From Clostridia bacterium (GTDB taxonomy: Bacteria; Bacillota; Clostridia; Oscillospirales; CAG-272): a stretch of DNA of 36,541 nt. The stretch lies in contig JAFUPK010000060.1 in assembly GCA_017481265.1 (NCBI GenBank), forward strand, positions 1 to 36,541. The letters are read 5' to 3'. The notes beneath the pieces were generated by a model, which was given only the letters and a program-made list of their open reading frames with translations, did no database searches and was not told where the DNA came from. Position numbers and translations under genes: made by a program. This document shows positions 1 through 7,599 of the stretch, piece after piece. Position 1 is the stretch's first letter, and each line of letters starts with the position of its first letter.

Positions 1-240
1 AAGGTTGTTGCTATGCGAAGCGATAAAGAATTAGAGCCGTTTATGTTTATGCTATTAGAATGGATACAGGATCTCAATTGGCCCGGCGCGATGATAATTT
101 ATAATAGACTGACTCAAATTTCTTACAACATCATCGAATTTGCATTTAAGCATTCTCGCATAAAAGCAGAACAAACAAATGATTCGTGTTGGTTAGATGT
201 GCTCGACGATTTATATGAAGATATAATGAAAAAGGGTTGA
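1..240 (+). CDS. DUF5071-like protein, 5' end outside window
   Basis: The frame is open from the first base, so the gene probably begins before the window; the first in-frame ATG is at 13. About 79 residues are visible, ending in a TGA that lies inside the terminator hairpin. The segment LLEWIQDLNWPGA resembles the conserved core of DUF5071 proteins, a small family of unknown function; I infer membership from this motif only. There is no signal peptide or membrane segment, and the C-terminus is acidic. The gene is visibly more A+T-rich than the sporulation genes beside it and converges on them, which may mean separate ancestry. Function unknown. Confidence 0.6.
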   Translation, partial: KVVAMRSDKELEPFMFMLLEWIQDLNWPGAMIIYNRLTQISYNIIEFAFKHSRIKAEQTNDSCWLDVLDDLYEDIMKKG

Positions 241-259
241 CCGTTTGGTCAAGCCTTTT
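230..259. terminator. Bidirectional terminator between DUF5071-like gene and spoVAC
   Basis: AAAAGGGTTGACC (230-242) and GGTCAAGCCTTTT (247-259) form a 13-bp stem with one non-Watson-Crick position and a GTTT loop. The stem ends in a T tract on either strand. It overlaps the stop codon of the plus-strand gene and lies 3 bp from the end of convergent spoVAC, so it can serve both. Confidence 0.8.
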
Positions 260-262
260 GCG

Positions 263-706
263 TTAGAATAGTGTCGTCATCCAATAAATAACCCCATAGA
301 CTACCCCGGCCGATATGCCGTAGAGGATGACAGGTCCTGCGATGGTAAATATCTTCGCGCCAACGCCGAGGATAAAGCCCTCGCTTTTCGTGTCGATGGC
401 GCAGGAGGACACGGCGTTTGCAAACCCCGTGATCGGTACAAGTGTCCCCGCACCTGCGTGCTTTGCAATGTTATCGAAAACTCCGATTCCGGTAAGAAGG
501 ATCGCGGCAAATACAAGTGTTACCGAAGCAAGCATTCCCGCATTTTCCTCCCCTGCACCGAGGTACAGATAAAGCTGCTTTAAGGCGTGACCTACCGTGC
601 ATATTGCTCCGCCGGTAAAGAAAGCCCATACAGAATCCTTCAAAATCGGGGACTTTTTCGCCCGTCCGTCTGCGTATTTTTTATATGCTTCGTTGCTCAT
701 GTTCAT
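263..706 (-). CDS. spoVAC: Stage V sporulation protein AC (SpoVAC)
   Basis: A 147-residue membrane protein of the SpoVAC/SpoVAEb family, part of the SpoVA channel that moves Ca-dipicolinate into the forespore and out at germination. The block AGAGTLVPITGFANAV (about residues 84-99) followed by AIDTKSEGFILGVGAKIF is the family signature and fits SpoVAC better than the shorter SpoVAE. Length is normal for SpoVAC (about 150). Several hydrophobic segments span the protein. The ribosome site is weak (AAGG about 10 bases upstream). The usual partners spoVAD and spoVAE are not adjacent: the gene stands alone, downstream of the spoIIIA operon and separated from it by a strong terminator, so it probably has its own forespore promoter in 707-774. 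I could not define that promoter. Confidence 0.92.
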   Translation of the reverse strand: MNMSNEAYKKYADGRAKKSPILKDSVWAFFTGGAICTVGHALKQLYLYLGAGEENAGMLASVTLVFAAILLTGIGVFDNIAKHAGAGTLVPITGFANAVSSCAIDTKSEGFILGVGAKIFTIAGPVILYGISAGVVYGVIYWMTTLF

Positions 707-774
707 GCTTATATTCTGCCTTTTTCTTGCCCTTTGATGTTTAAAAATATTATGTCACATAACGTATTTTTTAT

Positions 775-812
775 ACAAAAAATCTCTCACGCATTTGTGA
801 GAGATTTTTTGT
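775..812 (-). terminator. Terminator of the spoIIIA operon
   Basis: A perfect 16-bp inverted repeat, ACAAAAAATCTCTCAC (775-790) and GTGAGAGATTTTTTGT (797-812), with a 6-base loop. On the minus strand it follows spoIIIAH by 14 bp, and the 3' arm ends in a six-T run followed by more A/T. It separates spoIIIAH from spoVAC. Confidence 0.9.
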
Positions 813-826
813 CATGAATTTCACCG

Positions 827-1447
827 TCAAACAGGACTTTTTTCGATGATCTTGAGATTTGCGGGAACGATACCTGCCGCCTCATAGACGATCTCGCTTA
901 TCTGTGCGGTCTGACCGGGGGTAAGAGTATCGGAGCACACCACAACGCTTGCGCTGTCGCCGTTTACAACAGCAACGCACCTCTCAAAGCCGCGGGATGC
1001 GACCATTGCCTCGATCTGTCCTTCCCTTTCGATGTCAAGGGCGATACGGTTTATGTCTGCCATAGCAGAAGCCTTAGCCTCCGGAAGCGCTTCAGCGTTC
1101 TCAGTCACGCTGAGCAGTACCTCCATTGCCTCATCACGTGCCTGCTGACGTCCGAGGGAAACGGTTGCAAAATAATCATCCGTGCTCATGTCCTCAGCAT
1201 CCGCGCCGACATCGGCTGCGTCTCCGTCAAGCTCACCTGCGTCGATACCGGACAGATCTACTGCCATTTGCTTTTTGTCATCCGCTGCTCCCTCCTCGTT
1301 AAACAGGAACACGTTCAGCACCACCGCACAGCCTACAAGCAAAAGTGCGCAAAGTGTCGCGACCGTCCGCTTGCCGATCTTACCGCGAAGCTTATTTTTT
1401 AGTGTTCCTGCCTTCTCTTTGATTTTTTTGACCAGATCTTTTATCAT
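827..1447 (-). CDS. spoIIIAH: Stage III sporulation protein AH (SpoIIIAH)
   Basis: The mother-cell component that meets forespore SpoIIQ across the intermembrane space to form the feeding-tube channel. I chose the ATG at 1447 over an in-frame start at 1486 because CGGAGG lies 5 bases upstream of it; this gives 206 residues. A basic N-terminus (KKIKEKAGTLKNKLRGKIGKR) precedes one membrane helix (ATLCALLLVGCAVVLNVFLF), then an acidic linker. The C-terminal half is the YscJ/FliF-like ring-building domain, including LTPGQTAQISEIVYEAAGI. It is the last gene of the spoIIIA operon, 73 bp after spoIIIAG, and ends just before a strong terminator. Length and layout are typical. Confidence 0.95.
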   Translation of the reverse strand: MIKDLVKKIKEKAGTLKNKLRGKIGKRTVATLCALLLVGCAVVLNVFLFNEEGAADDKKQMAVDLSGIDAGELDGDAADVGADAEDMSTDDYFATVSLGRQQARDEAMEVLLSVTENAEALPEAKASAMADINRIALDIEREGQIEAMVASRGFERCVAVVNGDSASVVVCSDTLTPGQTAQISEIVYEAAGIVPANLKIIEKSPV

Positions 1448-1520
1448 ATTTACCTCCGTACAGCTATATAGCTTTTTTATATTCAATCATATGCCACATT
1501 CTTCCTGATTATTACTGATT

Positions 1521-2015
1521 TCATGAAGTAATGCTTATTCTTCCCGAGGATATACCAAGAGCCGCTGACAGAAGGTCCGTAAGCTTCTGCCTGATCTTCG
1601 GATCATCTCCTCCGTCACACACAAGTGCTATTCCGCGTATTTTCGGATATATCTCCGTTACAGTAACAGGGGAGCTTCCATCCTTATCATCAATTATCAG
1701 GTAATCCGAGCTGTAGGACGAACCGCTCTCGTTCATCTGCTCGTTTCTGTTATCAGCATAGACGAACTCACTGCCGCAATCCAGTGTCACAAGCACGCTG
1801 ACGTCTCCCACACCGCGCACAGATGAGCACAGCTTCCGTATTCTGTCCTCAAGGCGCTCTGTGTAGGTGGTGACCTCTGCCATACTATAAGACGCGGTAT
1901 TCTCGGCAGATGAACTCGTTTCGTCGGGAAACATAAGTAACAGCACCCCCACAAGAATAAACACAGCTATAACGATGCTGCTCTTTTTTAGCTTCAGCTT
2001 TTTAATCAGCTCCAA
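1521..2015 (-). CDS. spoIIIAG: Stage III sporulation protein AG (SpoIIIAG)
   Basis: A 164-residue protein with one N-terminal membrane helix (about 13-30, SIVIAVFILVGVLLLMF) and an extracytoplasmic domain that forms a large ring in the SpoIIIA-SpoIIQ channel. The segment LEDRIRKLCSSVRGVGDVSVLVTL and the C-terminal PKIRGIALVCDGGDDPKIRQ are typical of SpoIIIAG. Translation starts at TTG (2015): AAAGGAGG lies 7 bases upstream and no better ATG is in frame nearby. It follows spoIIIAF after 25 bp. Ring formation is known for the family and not visible here. Confidence 0.95.
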   Translation of the reverse strand: MELIKKLKLKKSSIVIAVFILVGVLLLMFPDETSSSAENTASYSMAEVTTYTERLEDRIRKLCSSVRGVGDVSVLVTLDCGSEFVYADNRNEQMNESGSSYSSDYLIIDDKDGSSPVTVTEIYPKIRGIALVCDGGDDPKIRQKLTDLLSAALGISSGRISITS

Positions 2016-2040
2016 ATTTGATCCTCCTTTCCTTTATGAT

Positions 2041-2502
2041 CTAAGGTCCGAACACATAGACTTCGGTTTGAAGAAGCTCTTCAAAGTACCTTTTGATGCG
2101 ATTTTTTTCCTCGCTTCCGGTCACATCGGTAAAAAGCTGTATCTCAGTGATCAGCACATTCTCAGGGTCGCTTTCATCAATTATCAATCTTACCCTTATA
2201 TTGTTGGGATCGAGAGCAAATTTTTCGCCGCAGGTCTCAGCGATATATTTTGAGATGTTTTCGGCTGATTTTGATATTACGCTTACCTCAGCACCCGACT
2301 CACCGACACTCGGTGTCACTATGTCAGTGCGCAGAGCTCCAACAAAATCCAAAGCACCGGATAATGGGATAAGAAGCACCAGAAGCAAGGCAAGCTGAGA
2401 GATATATCTGACATATTTTTTTACGCTGTCACCGTGAAGCACCGAAAGGATCACGGAACAGACCGAGCCCATAACGATCACACCCTTAATGTATGTCTCC
2501 AT
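2041..2502 (-). CDS. spoIIIAF: Stage III sporulation protein AF (SpoIIIAF)
   Basis: The frame is open further upstream into spoIIIAE, but the likely start is the ATG at 2502 (METYIKGVIVMG). AAGGAGG lies 3 bases before it, and it begins 8 bp after spoIIIAE ends. That gives 153 residues. Two hydrophobic helices at the N-terminus (about 6-25 and 33-55) anchor the protein in the membrane. The soluble C-terminal domain (IRVRLIIDESDPENVLITEIQLF) resembles the ring-building fold described for SpoIIIAF. It is a structural component of the mother-cell channel complex. Confidence 0.93.
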   Translation of the reverse strand: METYIKGVIVMGSVCSVILSVLHGDSVKKYVRYISQLALLLVLLIPLSGALDFVGALRTDIVTPSVGESGAEVSVISKSAENISKYIAETCGEKFALDPNNIRVRLIIDESDPENVLITEIQLFTDVTGSEEKNRIKRYFEELLQTEVYVFGP

Positions 2503-2510
2503 ATGCCTCC

Positions 2511-3653
2511 TTATGTAAGTCCGGAATTCATAAACAAGGTTATTGCAAAAATAAAGAACACCGATGACATGACCGCAAGGGCGCAAAAGACTGACAGCAC
2601 CGAATCGGCGTCTGTTATAATACGTGATACATCATTACACTCAAGAAGCTCTGCAACCGTCCTGCAAAAGCATAACGAAAGTCTTGTAAAAAAGATTGAG
2701 AGCAACGGAGGTAAAACAATAAACAGTATTATAACAACAGCAATGCCTCCCGCAGTTCGCCTTATAAGATCAAATCCCGCGTGCACCGTGGACAGCGCTT
2801 CGGAAACGGCTCCACCGACAATAGGAACATAGCTGCCGAGAGCAAAGCGGACAGTTTTGAGAGCAAGGGAATCAGCGCTGGCGGCAAGTGAGCTTTGTAT
2901 ACCGAGAACAAATGAAAATATAAGCAGGAAAAAGCTGAGGATCGTTGTCAGAAGCCGACGCAGACCCGATATGAGAGAAGAGATATTTACAGAGTCAAAT
3001 ACCTTCGAGCTACAGCTCAGAGCAAGGAGCGCACCCGCAAGCGGAATAAGAACAAGGACTGTAAAATTCTCGGTAACCGTAATATATATCATAAGCGACG
3101 TTCCGTTGAGTGCCGCTCCCGTGACGTTACCCGAGGAAAGCATTACTGCCTCCATAACAGGAAGCATTGCAGTTACAACAGAGCAAATCCTTGAAATATA
3201 TGAAGCGGCTATATTGACAGTGTCAACAGCAATACCTGCTACAGCTACAGAGCAAATGAGCGATACACTGAGGCTGTACATTCCGTTTAGCTCTCCATTA
3301 CCGAGAGAAGTGATCCCAAATAATATTTTAGACAGAAGTATAATTACAAGAAGTCTCCCCGTTTCCTCAAGACATGGAGCAAACAGCTCCGTTATAAGAC
3401 TCAAAATATGCCGAATCCAAAAGCCAAGGTCGAGCTTGTCAGTCAAGGCTTCTGCACGTTCCTTGTCATTTTCGGCAGATATAAAATCATCGATCTCTTC
3501 CCTGACATCCTCGGGGAGTGATGAGATAAGGCTGTCCATCTCGGCTTCGGGATAAATCACTGTCTCGTCTCCGTATAAATACTCATACTCTGCAGAATTC
3601 ACGGGAAGCGCAAAAGCCATCATAATGATAATAAACAGCAGAATTCTTTTCAT
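2511..3653 (-). CDS. spoIIIAE: Stage III sporulation protein AE (SpoIIIAE)
   Basis: A 380-residue polytopic membrane protein of the spoIIIA secretion-like apparatus. I took the ATG at 3653 because it overlaps the TGA of spoIIIAD as ATGA, the usual coupled arrangement; the frame extends 10 codons further up without a ribosome site. The protein opens with a signal peptide (MKRILLFIIIMMAFALPVNSA), then an acidic region with LISSLPEDVREEID, then many hydrophobic segments from about residue 90 to the end. Conserved features include GALLALS and the GSYVPIVGGAVSEA stretch. This is the largest Spo gene in the operon and shows no frameshift. Confidence 0.95.
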   Translation of the reverse strand: MKRILLFIIIMMAFALPVNSAEYEYLYGDETVIYPEAEMDSLISSLPEDVREEIDDFISAENDKERAEALTDKLDLGFWIRHILSLITELFAPCLEETGRLLVIILLSKILFGITSLGNGELNGMYSLSVSLICSVAVAGIAVDTVNIAASYISRICSVVTAMLPVMEAVMLSSGNVTGAALNGTSLMIYITVTENFTVLVLIPLAGALLALSCSSKVFDSVNISSLISGLRRLLTTILSFFLLIFSFVLGIQSSLAASADSLALKTVRFALGSYVPIVGGAVSEALSTVHAGFDLIRRTAGGIAVVIILFIVLPPLLSIFFTRLSLCFCRTVAELLECNDVSRIITDADSVLSVFCALAVMSSVFFIFAITLFMNSGLT

Positions 3654-4039
3654 AGCTTCAAGAGAGAAATGGACAGACGGCACAGCTCGGATATAAGTGG
3701 TACTGACAGCATCAGCAGCTCTGTTTTTCCAAATATCTCAACATAGCTCGCAATACTGACGACCCCTGCGTCGCGGCATATATCAGCTGTTAGCTCGGTT
3801 ATGTAGGCAATACCCGCCGCCTTGAGCAGAAGTTTTATATAATCCTCTGCCGTGCTTCCCGCAGACAGTTCCTTTAAAAATCGGATAAGCTCCGAAATAT
3901 TAACCGCCACGCGAGCCATTATGCAAACGCCGAAGAAGCTGACAGCAACCTCAGCAAAGGGAGAGCGAGCCTCACGAAGCAGGAGAACTCCGCAAAGAGC
4001 AATAACAGCCACACCGCAAAGCTTGTATATGTCACTCAT
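3650..4039 (-). CDS. spoIIIAD: Stage III sporulation protein AD (SpoIIIAD)
   Basis: A 129-residue integral membrane protein with the normal length for SpoIIIAD. Hydrophobic segments lie near 8-20, 29-45, 65-85 and 105-125. The segment LLLKAAGIAYITELTADICRDAG is a family hallmark. SpoIIIAD with SpoIIIAC and SpoIIIAE is thought to form the inner-membrane export part of the channel. Both junctions are four-base ATGA overlaps (start within the spoIIIAC stop, stop within the spoIIIAE start), so the three genes are probably translationally coupled. Confidence 0.95.
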   Translation of the reverse strand: MSDIYKLCGVAVIALCGVLLLREARSPFAEVAVSFFGVCIMARVAVNISELIRFLKELSAGSTAEDYIKLLLKAAGIAYITELTADICRDAGVVSIASYVEIFGKTELLMLSVPLISELCRLSISLLKL

Positions 4040-4230
4040 ATGCCAAAGATCACTCTGATAGCCTCGAAAAGCTCTCCGATCTTCTGCGCAAGCAGCACAA
4101 GAACTATGACCGTACCCGCAATAGAGACCAACATCGCCTGATCCTCTCTGCCTGCACGGGAAAGTATCTGGTGACAGGCTGATACAAGTATTCCGACTCC
4201 CGCTACCTTCAGTATAAGTGCAACGTCCAT
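4036..4230 (-). CDS. spoIIIAC: Stage III sporulation protein AC (SpoIIIAC)
   Basis: A 64-residue protein with two transmembrane helices (about 5-20 and 32-50), typical for SpoIIIAC; GREDQAMLVSIAGTVIVL is characteristic. It starts at ATG 4230 with only a weak ribosome site. It is the first gene after an unusual 284-bp spacer that carries tandem palindromic repeats, whereas in other spore formers spoIIIAB and spoIIIAC are close together. Its stop overlaps the spoIIIAD start. Confidence 0.94.
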   Translation of the reverse strand: MDVALILKVAGVGILVSACHQILSRAGREDQAMLVSIAGTVIVLVLLAQKIGELFEAIRVIFGI

Positions 4231-4289
4231 TATCTTACCATCCCTTCATTTTAATCTCCATTCAGCCTACGGATGCACAAAAAATTATG

Positions 4290-4506
4290 AAACAAACACG
4301 TGTCTGCGCAGCAGACAAAAATCGGACTTTTGATTTTTAGTGTTTGTTTGCGCGTGAAACAGCAATACATTACGTGATAGTTTTTCGTCCCTTTCACGCT
4401 AAACACGTGTCTGCGCAGCCGACAAAAATCGGACTTTTGATTTTTAGTGTTTGTTTGCGCGTGAAATCGCTGTAGTTTCGGTTAAAACTATTTGAACTTT
4501 CACGCT
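4290..4506. repeat. Tandem 107-bp palindromic repeat inside the spoIIIA operon
   Basis: Two copies of a 66-bp block (4294-4359 and 4401-4466) differ at a single base. Each is followed by 31-32 bp of unrelated sequence and then TTTCACGCT (4392-4400, 4498-4506), which pairs with the GCGTGAAA that ends the block. Inside the block are nested inverted repeats: AAACAAACAC/GTGTTTGTTT (4290-4299 with 4340-4349), TGTCTGC-GCA-GCAGACA, and AAAAATC/GATTTTT. The second copy has one mismatch in the TGTCTGC stem. The repeats fill most of the spoIIIAB-spoIIIAC gap and contain no convincing ORF. They may be a small non-autonomous palindromic element or an RNA regulatory structure. Confidence 0.85.
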
Positions 4507-4514
4507 ACCAAGCA

Positions 4515-4988
4515 CTACAGAACAATGATGATCAGCGACATAGCCGCAAGCGGAGGCAAATATCTGTACATGGGACTGTATCTTTTCAAGCGGTCCTTTT
4601 CCTCGGAAAGATACCCTTCAAATAATGATAGGTAATACTCACATCTGCGTATCTCCTCGTCACGGTACCCCTTTCCGATATTTTCCGCAAACGCCTTAAA
4701 TTCGGTTTCCGCGTCCTCACGCAGAGCGATCCTACCGCACGAAGCCGCATGAGCTATGCCGTTTTTCCTCATTTCATCAGCAAAACAGCTTTTCTCGAAA
4801 TACTCTGAGCTGTAGCACTCAAGTATCCCATCAATAGGTGTACCAAATGTCTCAATATTCTGCTTGATATGCATAATAAGTCTGCACACAGCCTCAAGTG
4901 CCGTCACCTTACCTGTCCCCTCCCGGATCAAGCAAAAGCTGACGGCACAGGATGCCCCAAGAATCAAAAGTGCTCCTATTACGGTCAT
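4515..4988 (-). CDS. spoIIIAB: Stage III sporulation protein AB (SpoIIIAB)
   Basis: A 157-residue protein with an N-terminal membrane helix (about 3-20) and a C-terminal one (about 143-157), separated by a mainly helical charged region. Length and layout match SpoIIIAB, which structurally resembles GspF-like inner-membrane proteins of type II secretion systems (family knowledge). RLIMHIKQNIETFGTPIDGIL is a recognisable conserved stretch. The ATG overlaps the spoIIIAA stop as ATGA. Downstream lies the repeat-filled spacer rather than spoIIIAC directly. Confidence 0.93.
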   Translation of the reverse strand: MTVIGALLILGASCAVSFCLIREGTGKVTALEAVCRLIMHIKQNIETFGTPIDGILECYSSEYFEKSCFADEMRKNGIAHAASCGRIALREDAETEFKAFAENIGKGYRDEEIRRCEYYLSLFEGYLSEEKDRLKRYSPMYRYLPPLAAMSLIIIVL

Positions 4989-5932
4989 AAGACCCTCGCT
5001 TCATCATGTGCAGTGCTCTGTGCCTCATCAAAATATGATATTTCTGTTATGTAATCGCCGTTTTCATCCCTTCCGCGAAGTCCAAGACAAATGCCAAAGA
5101 TGCCGTTTTCCCACAGTTCACGTAAATAGCTGCTTTTCATGACCTCGTCAAAGCTTCCTCCGTGAGCAGAAGCGGCAAAGCTGACTCCGCAGTGCGATGC
5201 CTCAAGTATTGCAGCAGCTTCCTCTCGGTTTCCGATCTCATCGCAGATCATATATTGCGGCGACATTGTCCTTACGGCTATTTCTATCCCCTTAGCACGA
5301 GGATAGGAGGTAAGCACGTCTGCCATGGTCAGCTCATCAAGTCCTGCCGCAAGCTCACATCTTGTGTCGATCACGGCAAGCCGCATAGCGTCATTGCCGC
5401 TTGCAAGCAGGCAGGCAAGCTCGCGAAGCACTGTGGTTTTTCCAACGCCCGGTCGGGAGTAAACAAGTATCCCCTTCGAAAATCGGTGAGCCTTCAAAAG
5501 CGAATATGCTATGTCCGCAGCCCCCGGCACCCTTCGCGGCAGCCTTATGCATAGTGAGCTTATATCGGTAATTGCTGTGATACGTCCCCCGTCTGTTACT
5601 GCCTTCCCACATACCCCCGCCCGTATGCCGCTTTTGGATGTAATGAACCCTTCCCTTATGGTATCTGCGTGAGAATAGATGGAGTTAGAGCACAGATGCC
5701 TTACCGTGTAGTCTATGTCCTCCTTTGTCACCCTTCTGCCGCTTTTTAGGTTTTTACCGGCTGATGTGACACAAAGAGGCTGTCCTTCCCTGAGCCTTAT
5801 TTCATTTATTACACCGTGATTTACAGCGGCGCATTTTATTGCGGCTGAAACAAGTCTGTAAGGTAATATTGCAGACAGCTCACGTTCCGTGTTTCCGGAT
5901 TCGGTGAAATATTCTTCCATTTTAGTGTCCAT
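4985..5932 (-). CDS. spoIIIAA: Stage III sporulation protein AA (SpoIIIAA), AAA+ ATPase
   Basis: A 315-residue cytoplasmic ATPase thought to energise the SpoIIIA channel; it resembles the secretion ATPases of type II/IV systems. The Walker A motif SRPGVGKTT spans 159-167 with Lys165. The first glycine of the usual GPPGVGKT is a serine here. Walker B is YMICDE (227-232), followed by IGNREE. The later FAASAHGG segment is also family-typical. It is the first gene of the operon and overlaps spoIIIAB by four bases. The start at 5932 has GGAAAGG very close; the ATG four codons on is an alternative with the same site at longer spacing. Confidence 0.95.
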   Translation of the reverse strand: MDTKMEEYFTESGNTERELSAILPYRLVSAAIKCAAVNHGVINEIRLREGQPLCVTSAGKNLKSGRRVTKEDIDYTVRHLCSNSIYSHADTIREGFITSKSGIRAGVCGKAVTDGGRITAITDISSLCIRLPRRVPGAADIAYSLLKAHRFSKGILVYSRPGVGKTTVLRELACLLASGNDAMRLAVIDTRCELAAGLDELTMADVLTSYPRAKGIEIAVRTMSPQYMICDEIGNREEAAAILEASHCGVSFAASAHGGSFDEVMKSSYLRELWENGIFGICLGLRGRDENGDYITEISYFDEAQSTAHDEARVL

Positions 5933-5941
5933 ACCTTTCCG

Positions 5942-5991
5942 GGACTTGGAATGGGTAAGAATAGCTTTACCAAACAGTCTTTTCCAAGTCC
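5942..5991. other. Inverted repeat in the spoIIIAA leader
   Basis: GGACTTGGAA (5942-5951) and TTCCAAGTCC (5982-5991) form a perfect 10-bp inverted repeat around a 30-base centre that contains a smaller GGTAA/TTACC pair. On the plus strand it is followed by TTTTTATTC like a terminator, but no plus-strand gene precedes it. On the minus strand it would sit in the spoIIIAA leader about 10 bases before the start, where it might affect translation. Confidence 0.5.
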
Positions 5992-6063
5992 TTTTTATTC
6001 TTCTGATGATCTCTTAATACGTTACCTCAAAGCTCCGTTCTGTTCTTGTAAGCTTCTCGGTCA

Positions 6064-6092
6064 ATTATATTTTACTGTTCCGCTTAATATGC
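6064..6092 (-). promoter_or_regulatory. Possible sigma-E promoter of the spoIIIA operon
   Basis: On the minus strand GCATATT (6092-6086), a 14-bp gap and AATATAAT (6071-6064) resemble the sigma-E elements (GnCATATT, CATAnnnT). spoIIIA is known to be sigma-E dependent in Bacillus. The leader would be roughly 120 bases. The -10 match is imperfect, so this is tentative. Confidence 0.35.
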
Positions 6093-6111
6093 AAGCTGCG
6101 ATGAATTTCAT

Positions 6112-6140
6112 TTGACAAGAGTAACGATTAGTGATATACT
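6112..6140 (+). promoter_or_regulatory. Sigma-A promoter for the FAD dehydrogenase gene
   Basis: TTGACA (6112-6117), exactly 17 bp, then TATACT (6135-6140). This is a nearly perfect housekeeping promoter. Transcription would begin near 6147, about 50 bases before the coding region. Confidence 0.8.
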
Positions 6141-6201
6141 ATATGATGAAATAAAATGGCGGAGTGTGATAGCTCCCCGTGAAAGGCAGTGATTATTGAT
6201 C

Positions 6202-7599
6202 ATGAATTATGATGTCGTTATTGTCGGTGCAGGTCCTGCGGGTATCTTCACCGCTATTGAGATGCTTAAAAAGGAAAGCCGTAAAAAAATACTTATCGTT
6301 GAGAAGGGACAGGCAGTCGAAAACAGACATTGCCCGAAGGCTAAGGTTAAAAAGTGCGTTTCCTGCAAGCCGTATTGTCACATTACAACCGGTTTCTCCG
6401 GTGCCGGTGCTTTCTCCGACGGAAAGCTTTCATTAAGCTCTGAGGTTGGCGGCGATCTTCCGAATCTTATCGGAGATGAGCTCGTTCAGGAGACCATCGG
6501 ATACGCTGACTCTATCTATCTTGAGTTCGGTGCCGACCCCCACGTCGAGGGAATCGGCAACAGCGAGGAGGTCAAGGATATAAGAAAGCGCGCGATCCAG
6601 GCAGGTCTCAGACTTGTGGATTGCCCTATCCGTCATATGGGAACCGAAAAGGCACAGGACATATATCTTGCCATCGAAAAGTATCTTTTGGCAAATGGCG
6701 TGGATATCATGTTTGGTTGGGAATGTACTAATCTTATTCTTGACGGAGCTACCTGCCTCGGTGTCTGCATCTCAGACGGTAAGCGCAGCGACGAGGTAAG
6801 AGCAGCCCATACCGTCATCGCAACGGGACGCCGCGGTGCAGATTGGCTTGAGAAGCTCTGTGCCGAGCATAACATCGCTCATCAGCCCGGCACTGTTGAC
6901 ATCGGTGTACGTGTTGAGGTCAGAAATGAGATCATCGAAAAAGTAAACCGTGTTCTCTATGAGTCAAAGCTCATCGGATATCCGAAGCCCTTCAAAAATA
7001 AGGTACGTACCTTCTGCCAGAATCCCGGCGGATTTGTAAGTCAGGAAAATTACGACAACGACCTTGCCGTCGTAAACGGTCACTCCTATAAGGAGCTCAA
7101 GAGCGATAACACCAACCTTGCGATACTTTGCTCTCACAATTTCAGTGAACCCTTCAATGAGCCTATAGCATATGCTCAAAAGGTAGGAGAGCTCACAAAT
7201 ATGCTGGCATCGGGTCATATCCTCGTCCAGCGCTTCGGTGACATCCTTGACGGTAAGCGTACTTGGCCCAAGGAGCTTGCTCGGTCCAATCTTAAGCCTA
7301 CCCTTCCCGATGCCGTAGCCGGAGATATTACTGCCGCTATGCCTTACCGAGCAATGGTGAACATCATCAATTTCATTCAGGCTGTTGATCACGTTGTTCC
7401 CGGCTTTGCTTCTATTGAGACTCTTCTTTATTCACCTGAGCTGAAGTTCTACAGCAACCGCATAAAGATGGATACTCGCTTTAATACCAACGTACGCGGA
7501 CTCCATTGTCTCGGAGACTCCAGCGGTTGGACACGCGGTCTTATGATGGCATCCGTGATGGGTGTGCTCATGGGACGTGTGCTTGCAGAAGAAGAATGA
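6202..7599 (+). CDS. NAD(P)/FAD-dependent oxidoreductase (COG2509-type dehydrogenase)
   Basis: A 465-residue flavoprotein with an N-terminal Rossmann motif GAGPAG (residues 9-14) for FAD binding and a second dinucleotide-like stretch HTVIATGRRG further on. Cysteines at 44, 52, 55 and 59 (CPKAKVKKCVSCKPYC) just before GFSGAGAFSDGKL are a feature of this family and could bind a metal or Fe-S centre; that is inference. The C-terminal GDSSGWTRGLMMASVMG closes the FAD fold. Substrate unknown. ATG at 6202 is the conventional start; TTG at 6196 is two codons earlier and has better spacing from GAAAGG at 6181. It has its own strong promoter, and no clear terminator follows. Confidence 0.88.
   Translation: MNYDVVIVGAGPAGIFTAIEMLKKESRKKILIVEKGQAVENRHCPKAKVKKCVSCKPYCHITTGFSGAGAFSDGKLSLSSEVGGDLPNLIGDELVQETIGYADSIYLEFGADPHVEGIGNSEEVKDIRKRAIQAGLRLVDCPIRHMGTEKAQDIYLAIEKYLLANGVDIMFGWECTNLILDGATCLGVCISDGKRSDEVRAAHTVIATGRRGADWLEKLCAEHNIAHQPGTVDIGVRVEVRNEIIEKVNRVLYESKLIGYPKPFKNKVRTFCQNPGGFVSQENYDNDLAVVNGHSYKELKSDNTNLAILCSHNFSEPFNEPIAYAQKVGELTNMLASGHILVQRFGDILDGKRTWPKELARSNLKPTLPDAVAGDITAAMPYRAMVNIINFIQAVDHVVPGFASIETLLYSPELKFYSNRIKMDTRFNTNVRGLHCLGDSSGWTRGLMMASVMGVLMGRVLAEEE

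Noticed and set aside
4290..4506. CRISPR-like pattern: conserved block, 31-32 bp variable segment, conserved block
   Set aside because: Only two repeats of 66-75 bp, longer than CRISPR repeats. The block is made of nested hairpins, the array sits inside an operon and no cas gene is present.
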